Part shown: piece after piece, positions 28,143 through 37,735 of the stretch
How the letters are laid out: every line of letters starts with the position of its first letter
Numbering within the stretch: position 1 is the first letter of the stretch
Assembly (NCBI GenBank): GCA_001464425.1
Contig: LNEK01000025.1
Location: 1-64,000 of the forward strand
DNA from: Alphaproteobacteria bacterium Ga0077535
GTDB taxonomy: Bacteria > Pseudomonadota > Alphaproteobacteria > Caulobacterales > Aquidulcibacteraceae
DNA length: 64,000 bases
Reading direction: 5' to 3'
Made by a program: the position numbers and the translations under genes
The notes under the pieces: generated by a model
The model's input: the letters and a program-made list of their open reading frames with translations, nothing else
Told to the model about the DNA's origin: nothing
Database searches by the model: none

Positions 28143-29411
28143 TCATGGTGCGCTCAGCCACGAAGGCTTGTGTTCAAGCGCCAGTTGATCTTCCAGCGTC
28201 CAACGGCGGCGCACGATCTCGTATTTGTCGCCAGCAACGAGCACCTCAGGCACGAGCGCACGGGCGTTGTAGGTTGATGCCATAACGGCGCCGTAAGCCC
28301 CAGCCGTCATGAACGCGACGAGATCGCCAGGACCAAGCGGCGGCAGGGCGCGATTACGCGTGAACGTGTCGCCGGTCTCGCAGATCGGTCCTACTACATC
28401 ATACTTTTGTAGCGGCGCGCTTTGCGCTTGGCTGAGCGGCTTGATGTCGTGATAGGCGTCGTAGATGGCTGGACGAATGAGATCGTTCATGCCCGCGTCC
28501 AGCACCAAGATCGGGCGTTCAGCTCGTTCTTGAACTCGGATTACACGCGAAAGCAGAACGCCCGCATTTCCCGCAATCATGCGCCCAGGCTCGAACGCGA
28601 GCGCTATATCCAAGCCGTCAAAGACGCGATTGACCATCGCCGCATACGCGGTCGGCGTCGGCGGATCCGGTTCGTGGAAGTAGGGCACGCCGAGGCCGCC
28701 GCCGAGATCAAGGCGCTCGACGCTGATGCCTTGCGCGCGGAGTTGTTCAGCCATGCCGCGCAGTGTCCTGAACGCGGCTTCGAGCGGATCGAGCTGGCGG
28801 ATTTGGCTGCCGATGTGAACGGCGAGGCCTTTGGCGGCGAGATTGGGATCAGCGTGGGCGCGCGTGTAGAGCGCTAACGCCTGATCGACGGAGACGCCGA
28901 ACTTCGCGTCGCTCCTGCCGGTGGAAATTTTATCGTGGCCGCCGGCGCCGACATCGGGGTTCACGCGGATGGCGATAGCGGGCCTCGCGCCGAGCGTCGC
29001 GGCGCACTGCGAAAGCGTCTCCAGCTCAGCGATGCTCTCAACGTTGATCTGGTGCACACCAGCTTTGACGGCAAACGCGAGTTCACCTGCAGTTTTGCCG
29101 ACGCCGGAGAAGATGATGCGGCTCGCTGGCACGCCAGCGCGCAGCGCCCGCTCTATCTCGCCGGCGCTTACGGTGTCGGCGCCCGCACCTTTGCGCGCCA
29201 GCGTCGCCAGCACAGCTATGTTCGCGTTGGCCTTGACCGCGAAGGCGACCAGAACATCGCGCGGCGCAAACGCACTCTTGAAGACGTCGTAGTGCCGCTC
29301 AAGCGTGGCTGTTGAGTAGACGTAGACTGGCGTGCCGACCGCCTCGGCGATATCCGACAAGCGCACGCCTTCGCAGCAGAGCACGCCGTCGCGATACTCG
29401 AAATGGTTCAT
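28143..29411 (-). CDS. lysA: diaminopimelate decarboxylase
   Basis: The 422-residue PLP enzyme decarboxylates meso-diaminopimelate to lysine. The PLP lysine is Lys60 in FAVKANAN, the glycine-rich phosphate site is LDLGGGLGVPY, EPGRMIAGNAGVLL binds PLP, and CETGD supplies the active-site cysteine from the partner subunit. Length and motif order match LysA. The gene follows lptM and argH on the same strand, the usual proteobacterial order. Confidence 0.96.
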   Translation of the reverse strand: MNHFEYRDGVLCCEGVRLSDIAEAVGTPVYVYSTATLERHYDVFKSAFAPRDVLVAFAVKANANIAVLATLARKGAGADTVSAGEIERALRAGVPASRIIFSGVGKTAGELAFAVKAGVHQINVESIAELETLSQCAATLGARPAIAIRVNPDVGAGGHDKISTGRSDAKFGVSVDQALALYTRAHADPNLAAKGLAVHIGSQIRQLDPLEAAFRTLRGMAEQLRAQGISVERLDLGGGLGVPYFHEPDPPTPTAYAAMVNRVFDGLDIALAFEPGRMIAGNAGVLLSRVIRVQERAERPILVLDAGMNDLIRPAIYDAYHDIKPLSQAQSAPLQKYDVVGPICETGDTFTRNRALPPLGPGDLVAFMTAGAYGAVMASTYNARALVPEVLVAGDKYEIVRRRWTLEDQLALEHKPSWLSAP

Positions 29412-29451
29412 TGCACGGCTTTAGAGGACCACACGGTCCGTAAACTCAACG

Positions 29452-29643
29452 TCAATTGCCCGCGCCGCTCTGGAACTGCGCACATCGCGGATCCTGCGTT
29501 TCATTGTTTTCCAGCTGACGCTGGCATTCCCGGCGGATGGCGTCTTCGCTATTCCACAGCGGATCAGGCCGATCGAGATCGCCGCGAATGCCGCATGCCG
29601 AAAGCATGGTGACGGCTGCAAGAGCGAGAATGATGCGGCTCAT
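29452..29643 (-). CDS. lptM: LptM-like short lipoprotein
   Basis: The 63-residue protein has a lipobox (LSAC, Cys17) directly followed by [11 protein letters not shown], the short conserved motif of the LptM/YifL family. LptM helps mature the LPS translocon LptD in gamma-proteobacteria. Position between argH and lysA is the conserved location for this tiny gene. The start overlaps the argH stop by 4 bases. Confidence 0.75.
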   Translation of the reverse strand: MSRIILALAAVTMLSACGIRGDLDRPDPLWNSEDAIRRECQRQLENNETQDPRCAQFQSGAGN

Positions 29644-31049
29644 CTGAACATCTCCTTCCAGCGCTCGACCTGCTCGCGCACGCGCTGCGGCGCCGTTCCG
29701 CCATAGCTATCCCGGCTCTCGACTGATTTTTCAACCGTCAACAACGCCCGCGCGGCCTCGGTAATGCGCGGATCGACAGCTTGGAAGGCGTCCAGCGGCA
29801 ATTGGCCGAGTTCAGCGACGCCCGCATCCTCGGCGCGGCGGACGATTTTGCCGGTGATTTCGTGGGCTTCCCGGAACGGCACTCTGAGCTCGCGCACCAG
29901 CCAGTCGGCCAGGTCAGTTGCCGTGGAATAGCCCCGTGCGGCGGCCGCGCGCATGGCCTCCCGCTCGAAGCGGATCGTCTCGACCATGCCGATCATGGCG
30001 GTGATGGAGAGGGCGAACGAGTCGAAGGCGTTGAAGGTGAGGGCTTTGTCCTCTTGCAGGTCCTTGGCGTAAGCGAGCGGCAGTTTTTGCACGATGGCGT
30101 TGAGCGCCGAAAAATCAGCGCCGATGCGCGCGGCTTTGGCGCGGATGAGTTCGGCCGCATCCGGGTTGCGTTTTTGCGGCATGATTGACGAGCCGGTGGA
30201 CCACGCATCGCTCAAGCGCGCGAAACCGAATTGCGGGCTCGTCCACAGCACGATCTCTTCCGCCAGCCGCGAAAGGTGCGTCGCCGCGATCGCAAGATTG
30301 GCAAGCGCCGCCAAAGCGAAGTCGCGCGAGCCGACGGCATCCAGCGAATTGTGCGCCGGTTCATGGAAGCCGAGCGCGGCGGCAGTGCGCTCGCGGTCGA
30401 TTGGGTAGGAGGTGCCGGCGAGGGCGGCCGCGCCAAGCGGGCACTCCCACGCCGCTTCCAGCGCGCCGCCGATCAGGCGCACACGGTCGCGCTCGAACAT
30501 CGAAACGTAAGCCAAGAGATGATGGCCCAGCGTGATCGGCTGTGCCGTTTGCAGATGCGTGAACCCAGGCATCACCCAGTCAGCGTGCGGCTCGGCTTGC
30601 TTCAGCAGCGCGTTTTGCAGCGCGCGCAGGCCATCGCCCGCTTCGCGCGCGGCGCGCATGGTCCAGAGCTTGAAATCGGTGGCGACTTGGTCGTTGCGGG
30701 AGCGGCCGGTGTGCAGGCGCTTGCCGGCTTCGCCGATGCGTTCCGTCAGCCGCGCTTCGATGTTGAGGTGGATATCCTCCAGCTCAGCCGAAAAGACGAA
30801 GCTTCCTTCCAGGATTTCCGCGGCAATCTGATCCAGCCCTGCTTGTATCGCCGCGTTATCTTCTTGCGTAATGATCCCTTGGGCAGCCAGCATGTCGGCG
30901 TGCGCCTGTGAACCTTCGATGTCTTCACGCCATAGGCGCTTGTCGACATCGATCGAGGCGTTGATCGCTTGCATGGCGTCGGCGGGTTGGGCGGCAAAAC
31001 GCCCGCCCCACATTTTTTGGCCTTTGGACGAAGGATCTGAAGTGGACAC
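29640..31049 (-). CDS. argH: argininosuccinate lyase
   Basis: The 469-residue enzyme splits argininosuccinate to arginine and fumarate. It has KMWGGRF at the N-terminus, [13 protein letters not shown] near residue 115 and the catalytic serine loop [11 protein letters not shown] near residue 288. GTG 31049 was kept because the added [11 protein letters not shown] extension is typical of alphaproteobacterial ArgH; ATG 31013 with an AAAGG site is the alternative. With GTG the gene overlaps the divergent tlpA-like start by 8 bases. Confidence 0.95.
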   Translation of the reverse strand: MSTSDPSSKGQKMWGGRFAAQPADAMQAINASIDVDKRLWREDIEGSQAHADMLAAQGIITQEDNAAIQAGLDQIAAEILEGSFVFSAELEDIHLNIEARLTERIGEAGKRLHTGRSRNDQVATDFKLWTMRAAREAGDGLRALQNALLKQAEPHADWVMPGFTHLQTAQPITLGHHLLAYVSMFERDRVRLIGGALEAAWECPLGAAALAGTSYPIDRERTAAALGFHEPAHNSLDAVGSRDFALAALANLAIAATHLSRLAEEIVLWTSPQFGFARLSDAWSTGSSIMPQKRNPDAAELIRAKAARIGADFSALNAIVQKLPLAYAKDLQEDKALTFNAFDSFALSITAMIGMVETIRFEREAMRAAAARGYSTATDLADWLVRELRVPFREAHEITGKIVRRAEDAGVAELGQLPLDAFQAVDPRITEAARALLTVEKSVESRDSYGGTAPQRVREQVERWKEMFR

Positions 31050-31665
31050 GAACGCGGATTCCTCTGGGTCGAAAAAGCCGTGGGCCGTATGGGCGGCCGT
31101 GGCAATGCTCGCGCTGGGGACGGTTGCAGTCCTTTACGTGCTTTTCGCCGCCTCTTCAAAGCCCGATCAGTCGCAAGGTCTGTCGCGATTCGCACGCGGC
31201 GAGATGTCCACGCTGGCTGTGCTGGCTGAAGCGCCGCCGCTCCCAACACGTGCATTGCGCGACGCGAGCGGCGCGGAGACCAACCTCAGCGCACTTCAAG
31301 GTGAAGTGCTGGTGGTCAATCTGTGGGCCACCTGGTGTGCGCCGTGCGTTGAAGAAATGCCAACTTTGGCCGCTCTGCAGCAACGCATGGAAGGCCGGCT
31401 GCGTGTCATTCCGGTGAGCGTCGACAGCGAGGGAGACCGGGAACGCGCGCAAACGCAGCTGGCGGCGCTCACCGGCAATGCGTTGCCGTTCTACATTGAT
31501 ATAACCCGCGGTGTTCTGTTCGATACGCAAGCGGCCGGCATGCCCACAACGATCATCTACGACCGCAACGGCAACGAAGTGGCGCGCCTTGCCGGCGGCG
31601 CAGACTGGGCCAGCGACGAAGCTGTGGCGCTCTTGGAAGCGGTGATTGCCGGAGAGGGCGCGTGA
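31042..31665 (+). CDS. TlpA-like membrane-anchored thioredoxin
   Basis: The 207-residue protein has an N-terminal transmembrane helix ([21 protein letters not shown]) and a periplasmic thioredoxin domain with active site W-C99-A-P-C102 and a cis-proline region [12 protein letters not shown]. TlpA-type proteins reduce disulfides in the periplasm, for example for cytochrome maturation. GTG 31042 has an AAGGA site 6 bases upstream. It is coupled to the following GNAT gene by a GTGA overlap. Confidence 0.9.
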   Translation: MDTNADSSGSKKPWAVWAAVAMLALGTVAVLYVLFAASSKPDQSQGLSRFARGEMSTLAVLAEAPPLPTRALRDASGAETNLSALQGEVLVVNLWATWCAPCVEEMPTLAALQQRMEGRLRVIPVSVDSEGDRERAQTQLAALTGNALPFYIDITRGVLFDTQAAGMPTTIIYDRNGNEVARLAGGADWASDEAVALLEAVIAGEGA

Positions 31666-32177
31666 TCACGCCGACGATCGAAACCGAAAGATTGCGGCTG
31701 CGCGGACATGCCTTGCCGGACTTCGACGCGTCGGCGGCTATGTGGGCCGATGCTGGCGTGACGCGTTTTATCGGCGGCAAGCCATCATCGCGCGAAGACA
31801 GCTGGCGACGGTTTCAGACTTATGTCGGCCACTGGGCGCTGATGGGCCACGGATTCTGGCTGATCGAGGAAAAGGCGAGCGGCCGCTTCCTCGGTGAGGG
31901 CGGCTTTGGCACGTTCAAGCGCGAGATCGAGCCGGTGTTCGAGGCGCCGGAGCAGGGCTGGGCGCTGGCGCCGACCGCACACGGCAAAGGCTACGCGCTG
32001 GAAGCCATGAACGCGGCCATCACCTGGGGCGAGCAACATTTTGGCCGGCGCGACTTCGTTTGCCTCATTGCGCCTGAAAACGCGCCGTCATTGCGTTTGG
32101 CGGAAAAACTCGGCTACCGCGAATATGCCCGCTCGGCATATCGCGGCGAGCCGTCTGTTTTATTGCGCCGCGCTTAG
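31662..32177 (+). CDS. GNAT family N-acetyltransferase (RimJ/RimL-like)
   Basis: The 171-residue protein begins TIETERLRLRGHALPDFDA, the usual RimJ/RimL opening, and has the acetyl-CoA site AHGKGYALEAMNAA and a C-terminal ENAPSLRLAEKLGYRE motif. It may acetylate a protein N-terminus or a small amine; the substrate is unknown. GTG 31662 overlaps the preceding stop. Its end overlaps the converging lipoprotein gene by 4 bases. Confidence 0.9.
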   Translation: MITPTIETERLRLRGHALPDFDASAAMWADAGVTRFIGGKPSSREDSWRRFQTYVGHWALMGHGFWLIEEKASGRFLGEGGFGTFKREIEPVFEAPEQGWALAPTAHGKGYALEAMNAAITWGEQHFGRRDFVCLIAPENAPSLRLAEKLGYREYARSAYRGEPSVLLRRA

Positions 32178-33007
32178 AGGTAGGGCGAAAGCGCCAGCCG
32201 CACGCGCGAGCTTTGCGCCAGCACGTCGCGATAGGGTGTCGGAGTTTCCGGCGCAGTTGCCTGTGGCCATAAACCGACAAAGCGCGTCAGCGCCGCTTGG
32301 GTTTCGCTGAAAGCGCGCTGGTTTTCGCGTCGCATCTCAACTTGGCCATGCGTCAGCGCCGCGCGTGCCGCCAGCGCCGCTCCCATTGAGTGTTGGTACT
32401 CGATCGGATCGATCAAATCTCCCTGCACGACGAGTTGATAAAGCCCGGTGGCGATATCGACCATGCGCGCAATGGTAATCGCATCATCAGCATCAAGCGT
32501 ATCGGCGACACGGTTGAATTCATCGTCCGCGGCGCGCAGCCGCTGCATGCGCTGAGCGCGATTGAGCGCCGCAGGATCGGCTGCCGCACGGATGATCTCG
32601 ATGTTGAGGCTGCCGAACTGATCCGGGGCGCTATCATAGACTTCGAGGATTCCTTGCGCGACCAGCACGCCGGCCTCTTCGGGTTGGTTGTCGGCCGCTA
32701 CTGCCGCCGCGACCATGGCGAAGCCGCGCAAGTGCTGCACACGCAGCGCCGTCAACTGATCGCCGCTCAGTCCTACATAAGCGGAAGCTGCGCCGGCCTC
32801 GCCAGCTTCACCGCCGCCTGGGGCAGGCGCCGCCCCAGCGACTGGGGCAGGGGTCGCCGGGGCGTTGACTGCGGCCTCGCCCGCTTCGCCGTCGCCTCCA
32901 GCATTATCGCCGCCGCCTTCACCGCCTTCGCCTCCGCATGCGGCGAGCGCCGTCAACGCAACAACCGCGCCAGCAGTGCGCCAGGTGTTCAGTTTCATCG
33001 AGATCAT
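32174..33007 (-). CDS. hypothetical lipoprotein with Gly/Glu/Ala-rich linker
   Basis: The 277-residue protein has a lipobox (LTALAAC) followed by a low-complexity Gly/Glu/Ala/Pro stretch of about 50 residues. A helical domain follows (QLTALRVQHLRGFAMVAAAVAADN, and later IARMVDIATGLYQLVVQGDLID). No named family recognised. ATG 33007 has a GGAGGG site; ATG 32998 is possible. Confidence 0.78.
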   Translation of the reverse strand: MISMKLNTWRTAGAVVALTALAACGGEGGEGGGDNAGGDGEAGEAAVNAPATPAPVAGAAPAPGGGEAGEAGAASAYVGLSGDQLTALRVQHLRGFAMVAAAVAADNQPEEAGVLVAQGILEVYDSAPDQFGSLNIEIIRAAADPAALNRAQRMQRLRAADDEFNRVADTLDADDAITIARMVDIATGLYQLVVQGDLIDPIEYQHSMGAALAARAALTHGQVEMRRENQRAFSETQAALTRFVGLWPQATAPETPTPYRDVLAQSSRVRLALSPYL

Positions 33008-33129
33008 GCGGCCCTCCGAGCGAAGCGGCCGCACTCTGGCTTAAGTGCGAACCGCTCGCAAGAAGCGCATATTGCCGCGTTGGCGCTCCTGCCCGGGGCT
33101 GTGTTAGGGGCGGGTCACAAAGGTGGCGC

Positions 33130-33801
33130 ATGAGTTTGATCCTGAAGGCGGTTCTGACGCGTGAGGATGTCGAGCGTGTGTGCGCGGACCTGGGTGCAAT
33201 CGCTTGGCTGTCGGGCAAACGCACGGCCGGAGCGGCGGCGCGCGCGGTAAAAGACAACCTGCAAGCGGACGGCTCTGACACCCGCACCCAAGCACTTGAG
33301 CGCTTCGTCGTCGACGCGCTGCGCCGACATCCCCTGTTCGAAATCGCGGCGCGGCCTGCCCGCATCTCGCGGCTGCTGTTCTCAAAATACGAGCCGGGGA
33401 TGGCCTACGGCGCTCACACCGATGATGCGTTGATGGGGCCAGGCGACGATAAATTGCGTACGGATCTCGCCTTCACAATCTTTCTGGCTGCGCGCCAGAA
33501 TTATGAGGGCGGGGCGCTGGTGGTGCAGAGCGCCCTTGGTGATCAGGAGATTGCGCTCGATGCGGGGGACGCCATCCTCTATCCGGCAGGCTCTATCCAC
33601 TATGTCGCGCCTGTGACGCGTGGCGCCCGGCTTGCTGCGGTGGGATGGTTGCAGAGTTTCGTGCCGGACGCGGGTCAGCGCGAGACCTTGTTCGATCTCT
33701 CGGTGACACGAACGAGGCTCGCCGAAGCAGGCGCCGCGCGCGAAGAATTGCTCCGACTCGATAAATCGATCTCGAATCTGCTGCGCATGTGGGCGCGTTG
33801 A
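33130..33801 (+). CDS. Fe(II)/2-oxoglutarate-dependent PKHD-type hydroxylase
   Basis: The 223-residue protein matches the PiuC/YbiX family: iron ligands His96 and Asp98 in YGAHTDDALMG and His157 in PAGSIHYVAPVTRGARLA, with a downstream Arg for 2-oxoglutarate. These enzymes are often linked to iron uptake and TonB receptors, but none is nearby. ATG 33130 begins the conserved MSLILKAVLT; the longer upstream reading has no family support. Confidence 0.9.
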   Translation: MSLILKAVLTREDVERVCADLGAIAWLSGKRTAGAAARAVKDNLQADGSDTRTQALERFVVDALRRHPLFEIAARPARISRLLFSKYEPGMAYGAHTDDALMGPGDDKLRTDLAFTIFLAARQNYEGGALVVQSALGDQEIALDAGDAILYPAGSIHYVAPVTRGARLAAVGWLQSFVPDAGQRETLFDLSVTRTRLAEAGAAREELLRLDKSISNLLRMWAR

Positions 33802-33847
33802 TGCGACCGGCGCAAACGCCGCCAAACGCTTAGCTCTTCCGATGCAC

Positions 33848-36800
33848 TCAGGCGCCGGGGCGAGAAGCCGTCCAGGCGCGGGCGCCGAACTCGCCGTTGG
33901 CTACAGCGCTTGCTGCACGCGGGCGGAAGGCGGTGGCGCGGGCGCGGGCTTGTTGCACCTGGATCTGCGGCAGCTGCGATTCCAGCGCCGTGGCGCGTGC
34001 GCCGGCGTCCTGATCGCCCTGGCGGGCCGCAACCAAGAACCAGAACAACGCTTCCGAAGCGCTAGCATTCACGCCGCGGCCTTGCTGGTACAGCACACCG
34101 AGATTGTACTGGCTGTCCGCAACACCAAGTTCTGCCGCTTGGCGGAACCAGCGGAATGCCGCTGCTTCATCCAGAGGCGCGCCTTCGCCGCGTGCGAAAT
34201 AGACGCCGAGATCGTGCATGGCGCGGCGATTGCCGGCGCCCGCAGCGCGCTCAGTCCATTGGCGCGCAACCGCGAGATCGGTCTGTACGCCTTCGCCCCG
34301 CTCATAGAGCTTAGCAAGTCGATACTGCGCCATTGGGAAGCCGCGGTCAGCAGCGCGGCGCAACATCGTGACGCCGTCTTGAGTGCGGCCAGCGGCAATG
34401 CGTTGCAGCGCCAACTCGTACTGCGCTGTGAGATCACCCGCTTGCGCCGCTTGCTCCATCGAGACATTGCGCGGCGCTAAAGGGCCCGCGACGACCTGCT
34501 GTTGCACAGCAGGGCCGGCGGCGATCGGCGTATCAGTAGCGCCCGTGGTCTCTCCGGTTTCACCGGTCTGAGCGAACGGATCTTCCGCAGGCGCCTCGAA
34601 CGGCGCGTTCGGATCGACTGCGCCCGTCGGAACGGTCTCTTGTGACGTCGTCGGCGCGAGCGTTTCAGGCTCGGCCTGCGTTTCCGAGCCGTCATCGCGG
34701 CTGTTGATGTAGAGTGCGCCGCCAACCATCAAAGCAGCGATCACGCCCGTCGCGCCCCACAGCACGACGCGGCTCGAGCCGCGGAGGCTGAGCTTCGGCG
34801 TCGCGCCAGCGGACGTTTCGCGCGTCTTCGGAAGCGATTGGGCCTGAGCAGCTTTGCGCGCGTTGGCGAGGTAATCGTTCTTCGTCGGTTCGGCAGGCGT
34901 GTCGGTGAGCTCAAACGCCGGGGTATCAACGGCGGTTTCGGACGCTTCGGTAGGCGCTGTTTCGTCGATCAGCAACGGCTCAAACACATCGTCGTCCGCG
35001 TGCGCCATCGGCGTCGTCTCGACCGGCGCTGAGAGTTCGAGGTCGTCGGGCGTCCAGAACGGATCGTCATCGAGCGGCGGCGCGTCAGTCGTTGTTGTCT
35101 CCGGCGCGACGAAGGAGTCCTCTATGACCAGATCATCGCCTTCCGCCATTTCGATCGGGCGGCTTTCAACCGGCGCTTCGGCGACCGGATCCGGCAGGAA
35201 CGGGTCTTCGCCGAGATCGTCGTTCAGAAGATCATCCACTTCTTCGGCGAAGTAGATGTCGTGCTCATTCGGCGCTTCGCGAAGCGCGGGCGCCGCGTTC
35301 GGCGTTGCGGTCGCGAGCGGCGGCAGCGGGGCTGCCCGCACCGGCTGAGCGGCGCTTTGCGGCGACACGTAAGGCGAAGGCTCCGGATCGGAGAGAAGCG
35401 CGTAGTCATCGGCACGGCGTGACGGTGTCGGCACGGTTTCGCGCGCCATGCCTTGGTCGTGCGCGTTTTCGTACTGCTCAAGCTTTGAGGCGACGGAAGA
35501 CACCGCCTTCTGCACAGGTGCAATAGCCTCAGCGGAGCTCTCTTCGACTTCCGCCAAGCGTTGCATGATCGAGCCAATGGCTTCCGACACGCGCGCGCCG
35601 GAGCGCTCTTCGCTGTCGATCATCCGCTCGCCCAATTCGCGGGCCAAGGTTTCGTGGCGCTGGTTGAAGCGCTCAGCCATGCGCGCGACTTGCTCGCCAA
35701 CATGCTCGATCGCTTGTGCGCTGCGAGTCTCCACAGCACCGACACGCTCTTCCAGGCGCTCGGAGAGGCGGCCGACTTCTAGGCCCATGCGGTCGAACGC
35801 GGCTGCTTCGCGACGCTCGATCTCGTCGAAACGCTGTTCCAGCGTTGACGTCATGCGCACCAATTCTTCGCGCACAGCGGCGCCGGCGGCGTCATCATTA
35901 CGGGTTTCGACGGCACGCAAGCGTTTGTCGACGCTTTCGCTCATGCGCTTGATCTCAAGCGAGATCGCTTCGATGGTTTGCGCTTGGCGGCGTTCGGCGG
36001 CAGCGAGACGCCGGTTCACATCGGTGAGCGCGCCTTCCATGCCTTCGCCGCCTTGCAGCGCCGCTTGCAGTTCGCCCGCGAGTTCGTCGCGCACGTGCTG
36101 CGTCATTGCGTCGAGCCTCTGCTCGAGCATGGCGCGTACAGCTTCGGCTTCCTGGGCGGCGCCGCCGCCTTGCTCGACGCGCGCGCCGAGGGCGGAGACG
36201 GTTTCTTCAAGCGTACGGATGGCGGTGTTGGCGCTCGATTCGGTTTCAGCCAGGCGTTCGGCCAAGCGATGCAACGCATCGTCCAGCGTCTTCACCGTGC
36301 TATCGATGTGCTCAAGCTTCTCTGAGCCGACGCCGCTGTGCTCCACCGATGCCAAACGCTGTTCGAATGCAGCAAGTGCGTCGGCGAGGGGGCTGTGCTC
36401 GGTCTTGGTTTCAAGATTGGCGAGGCGCTCAGCGATGTCGGCCTGCGCGTGACGCAGATCGGTCAGATCAATAACACCGCTCTGGCCTGCAATATCTTCA
36501 ACTTGCTTGACCCGCGCCGCCAGTGTGAGCTGAGCATTACGCAAATCGGCGATTGCAGCGCCGGCGGCTTGACGAAGGCCCGCCGTAGTCTCGCGTGCGC
36601 CGTTCTCCGCCCGCTCGATGCGTGCGATCAGGGCAGCATGTTCGCTCTGCAGCTGATCAACGGTGCCGACCCGGCGCGAGATTTCGCTTTCAAGCCGAAC
36701 AACTTCCTCAAGCAGCGCTTCGCGCGTGCCGCGCGTTTCGCTGCTGACTTCCGCAACCGCCGTCTCGATTGCGCGGCGCGTTGACGTCTCGGTTTCGTCG

Positions 36801-37585
36801 AGCCGCGCACTCATCTGCTCTTGCAGAGCGCGCAGTTCCGCAACCGCATCAGCGGATGCCTGCGAGGCTTGGCGCGCTGCTTCCTCAGCAACTTGGCGCG
36901 CTTCGGCCAATGTTTGCGCGACCATGTCGTCGCGGTTTTCCATCTCCGATGTCAGGAATGTCGCTGCTGCTTCAGCGCGGCGGGCGATTTCCTCGGCGAC
37001 GGTGACTTGGTGTTCAAGCCGTTGCTTGACGGTGTTGATGTCGCCGCTCGCGCCATCAAACGCCTTGCGCGCTTCGGTGGCTTCGTATTCGGCGCGTTGC
37101 AGCTTGCCGCTCAGCGTTTCGCCCGCGATGCGGAAGTGTTCCAGCGCCTCGTGCACGCGTTCCGCGGCTTCGTTGGAAACGGCCTCTGCATCTTCAATGC
37201 GCGCGGCGAGACCAAGCACTGAGCGGTCGATAGTGGAAACTGCGCGATCGAGACCCGTGACAGCGAGCTGGGTGCGGCGCTCGATGGATTCAATGCGTTG
37301 AGCGAGGCGTGTTGGATCGGTCGTGCGGGGCGCGCCTATGGTCCAATCATCTTCTTCGTCAGTGTCGTGCGCAACGCCAAAGCCTGTGTAGCGCGTACGC
37401 GCACGCGGCGGCTGGTGCGTTGTTGCAGGCGCAGGCGTTTGCCCGTTGGGTTGGGGGCCGTGACCGGCCAATGCCTGATTGAGATACTCGCCGAGGCTCA
37501 TGCCCTGTCGAGCGGCCGCTTCGCGCGCTGCCTCTCGCACTTTCGGGTCAATGCCCTTGACGCTCCAGCTTTGCGCACCGCTCAT
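33848..37585 (-). CDS. PodJ-like polar localisation protein with Sel1 repeats
   Basis: The 1245-residue protein starts with the PodJ-type opening WSVKGIDPKVREAA and GMSLGEYLNQAL. Long coiled coils cover about residues 100-750, followed by an acidic linker (780-930). One transmembrane helix lies near 938-960, and about four Sel1/TPR repeats occupy 1040-1190. Caulobacter PodJ marks the new cell pole with the same order of parts. The C-terminus here is short and lacks an evident peptidoglycan-binding domain, so role and partners may differ. Confidence 0.85.
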   Translation of the reverse strand: MSGAQSWSVKGIDPKVREAAREAAARQGMSLGEYLNQALAGHGPQPNGQTPAPATTHQPPRARTRYTGFGVAHDTDEEDDWTIGAPRTTDPTRLAQRIESIERRTQLAVTGLDRAVSTIDRSVLGLAARIEDAEAVSNEAAERVHEALEHFRIAGETLSGKLQRAEYEATEARKAFDGASGDINTVKQRLEHQVTVAEEIARRAEAAATFLTSEMENRDDMVAQTLAEARQVAEEAARQASQASADAVAELRALQEQMSARLDETETSTRRAIETAVAEVSSETRGTREALLEEVVRLESEISRRVGTVDQLQSEHAALIARIERAENGARETTAGLRQAAGAAIADLRNAQLTLAARVKQVEDIAGQSGVIDLTDLRHAQADIAERLANLETKTEHSPLADALAAFEQRLASVEHSGVGSEKLEHIDSTVKTLDDALHRLAERLAETESSANTAIRTLEETVSALGARVEQGGGAAQEAEAVRAMLEQRLDAMTQHVRDELAGELQAALQGGEGMEGALTDVNRRLAAAERRQAQTIEAISLEIKRMSESVDKRLRAVETRNDDAAGAAVREELVRMTSTLEQRFDEIERREAAAFDRMGLEVGRLSERLEERVGAVETRSAQAIEHVGEQVARMAERFNQRHETLARELGERMIDSEERSGARVSEAIGSIMQRLAEVEESSAEAIAPVQKAVSSVASKLEQYENAHDQGMARETVPTPSRRADDYALLSDPEPSPYVSPQSAAQPVRAAPLPPLATATPNAAPALREAPNEHDIYFAEEVDDLLNDDLGEDPFLPDPVAEAPVESRPIEMAEGDDLVIEDSFVAPETTTTDAPPLDDDPFWTPDDLELSAPVETTPMAHADDDVFEPLLIDETAPTEASETAVDTPAFELTDTPAEPTKNDYLANARKAAQAQSLPKTRETSAGATPKLSLRGSSRVVLWGATGVIAALMVGGALYINSRDDGSETQAEPETLAPTTSQETVPTGAVDPNAPFEAPAEDPFAQTGETGETTGATDTPIAAGPAVQQQVVAGPLAPRNVSMEQAAQAGDLTAQYELALQRIAAGRTQDGVTMLRRAADRGFPMAQYRLAKLYERGEGVQTDLAVARQWTERAAGAGNRRAMHDLGVYFARGEGAPLDEAAAFRWFRQAAELGVADSQYNLGVLYQQGRGVNASASEALFWFLVAARQGDQDAGARATALESQLPQIQVQQARARATAFRPRAASAVANGEFGARAWTASRPGA

Positions 37586-37650
37586 TTTGCCCTCGCCGCG
37601 TTATCACCGCGCGTCCGCGGCTCACGCCCAACCCCTTTAGCAACTCTCAA

Positions 37651-37717
37651 GAATCGAGAATCGCTCATGACTTTGCAGTGTCGATGAAAGGCCTTGGCGT
37701 GTTAATGGCCGGTAAAG
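37651..37717. promoter_or_regulatory. candidate cell-cycle control region between podJ-like and oxidase genes
   Basis: Two GAATC sites (GANTC, the CcrM methylation site) lie 2 bases apart at 37651-37655 and 37658-37662, upstream of the PodJ-like gene. Nearby, TTAA followed after 7 bases by TAAAG resembles a partial CtrA site. Caulobacter podJ is cell-cycle regulated. Binding here is inferred. Confidence 0.3.
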
Positions 37718-37735
37718 GGTAAACGAGGATTAGCC

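Noticed and set aside
35448-36452. 334-codon plus-strand ORF antisense to the PodJ-like gene
   Set aside because: It is a composition shadow of the high-GC coiled-coil coding sequence, Ser/Arg/Ala-rich and without family features.
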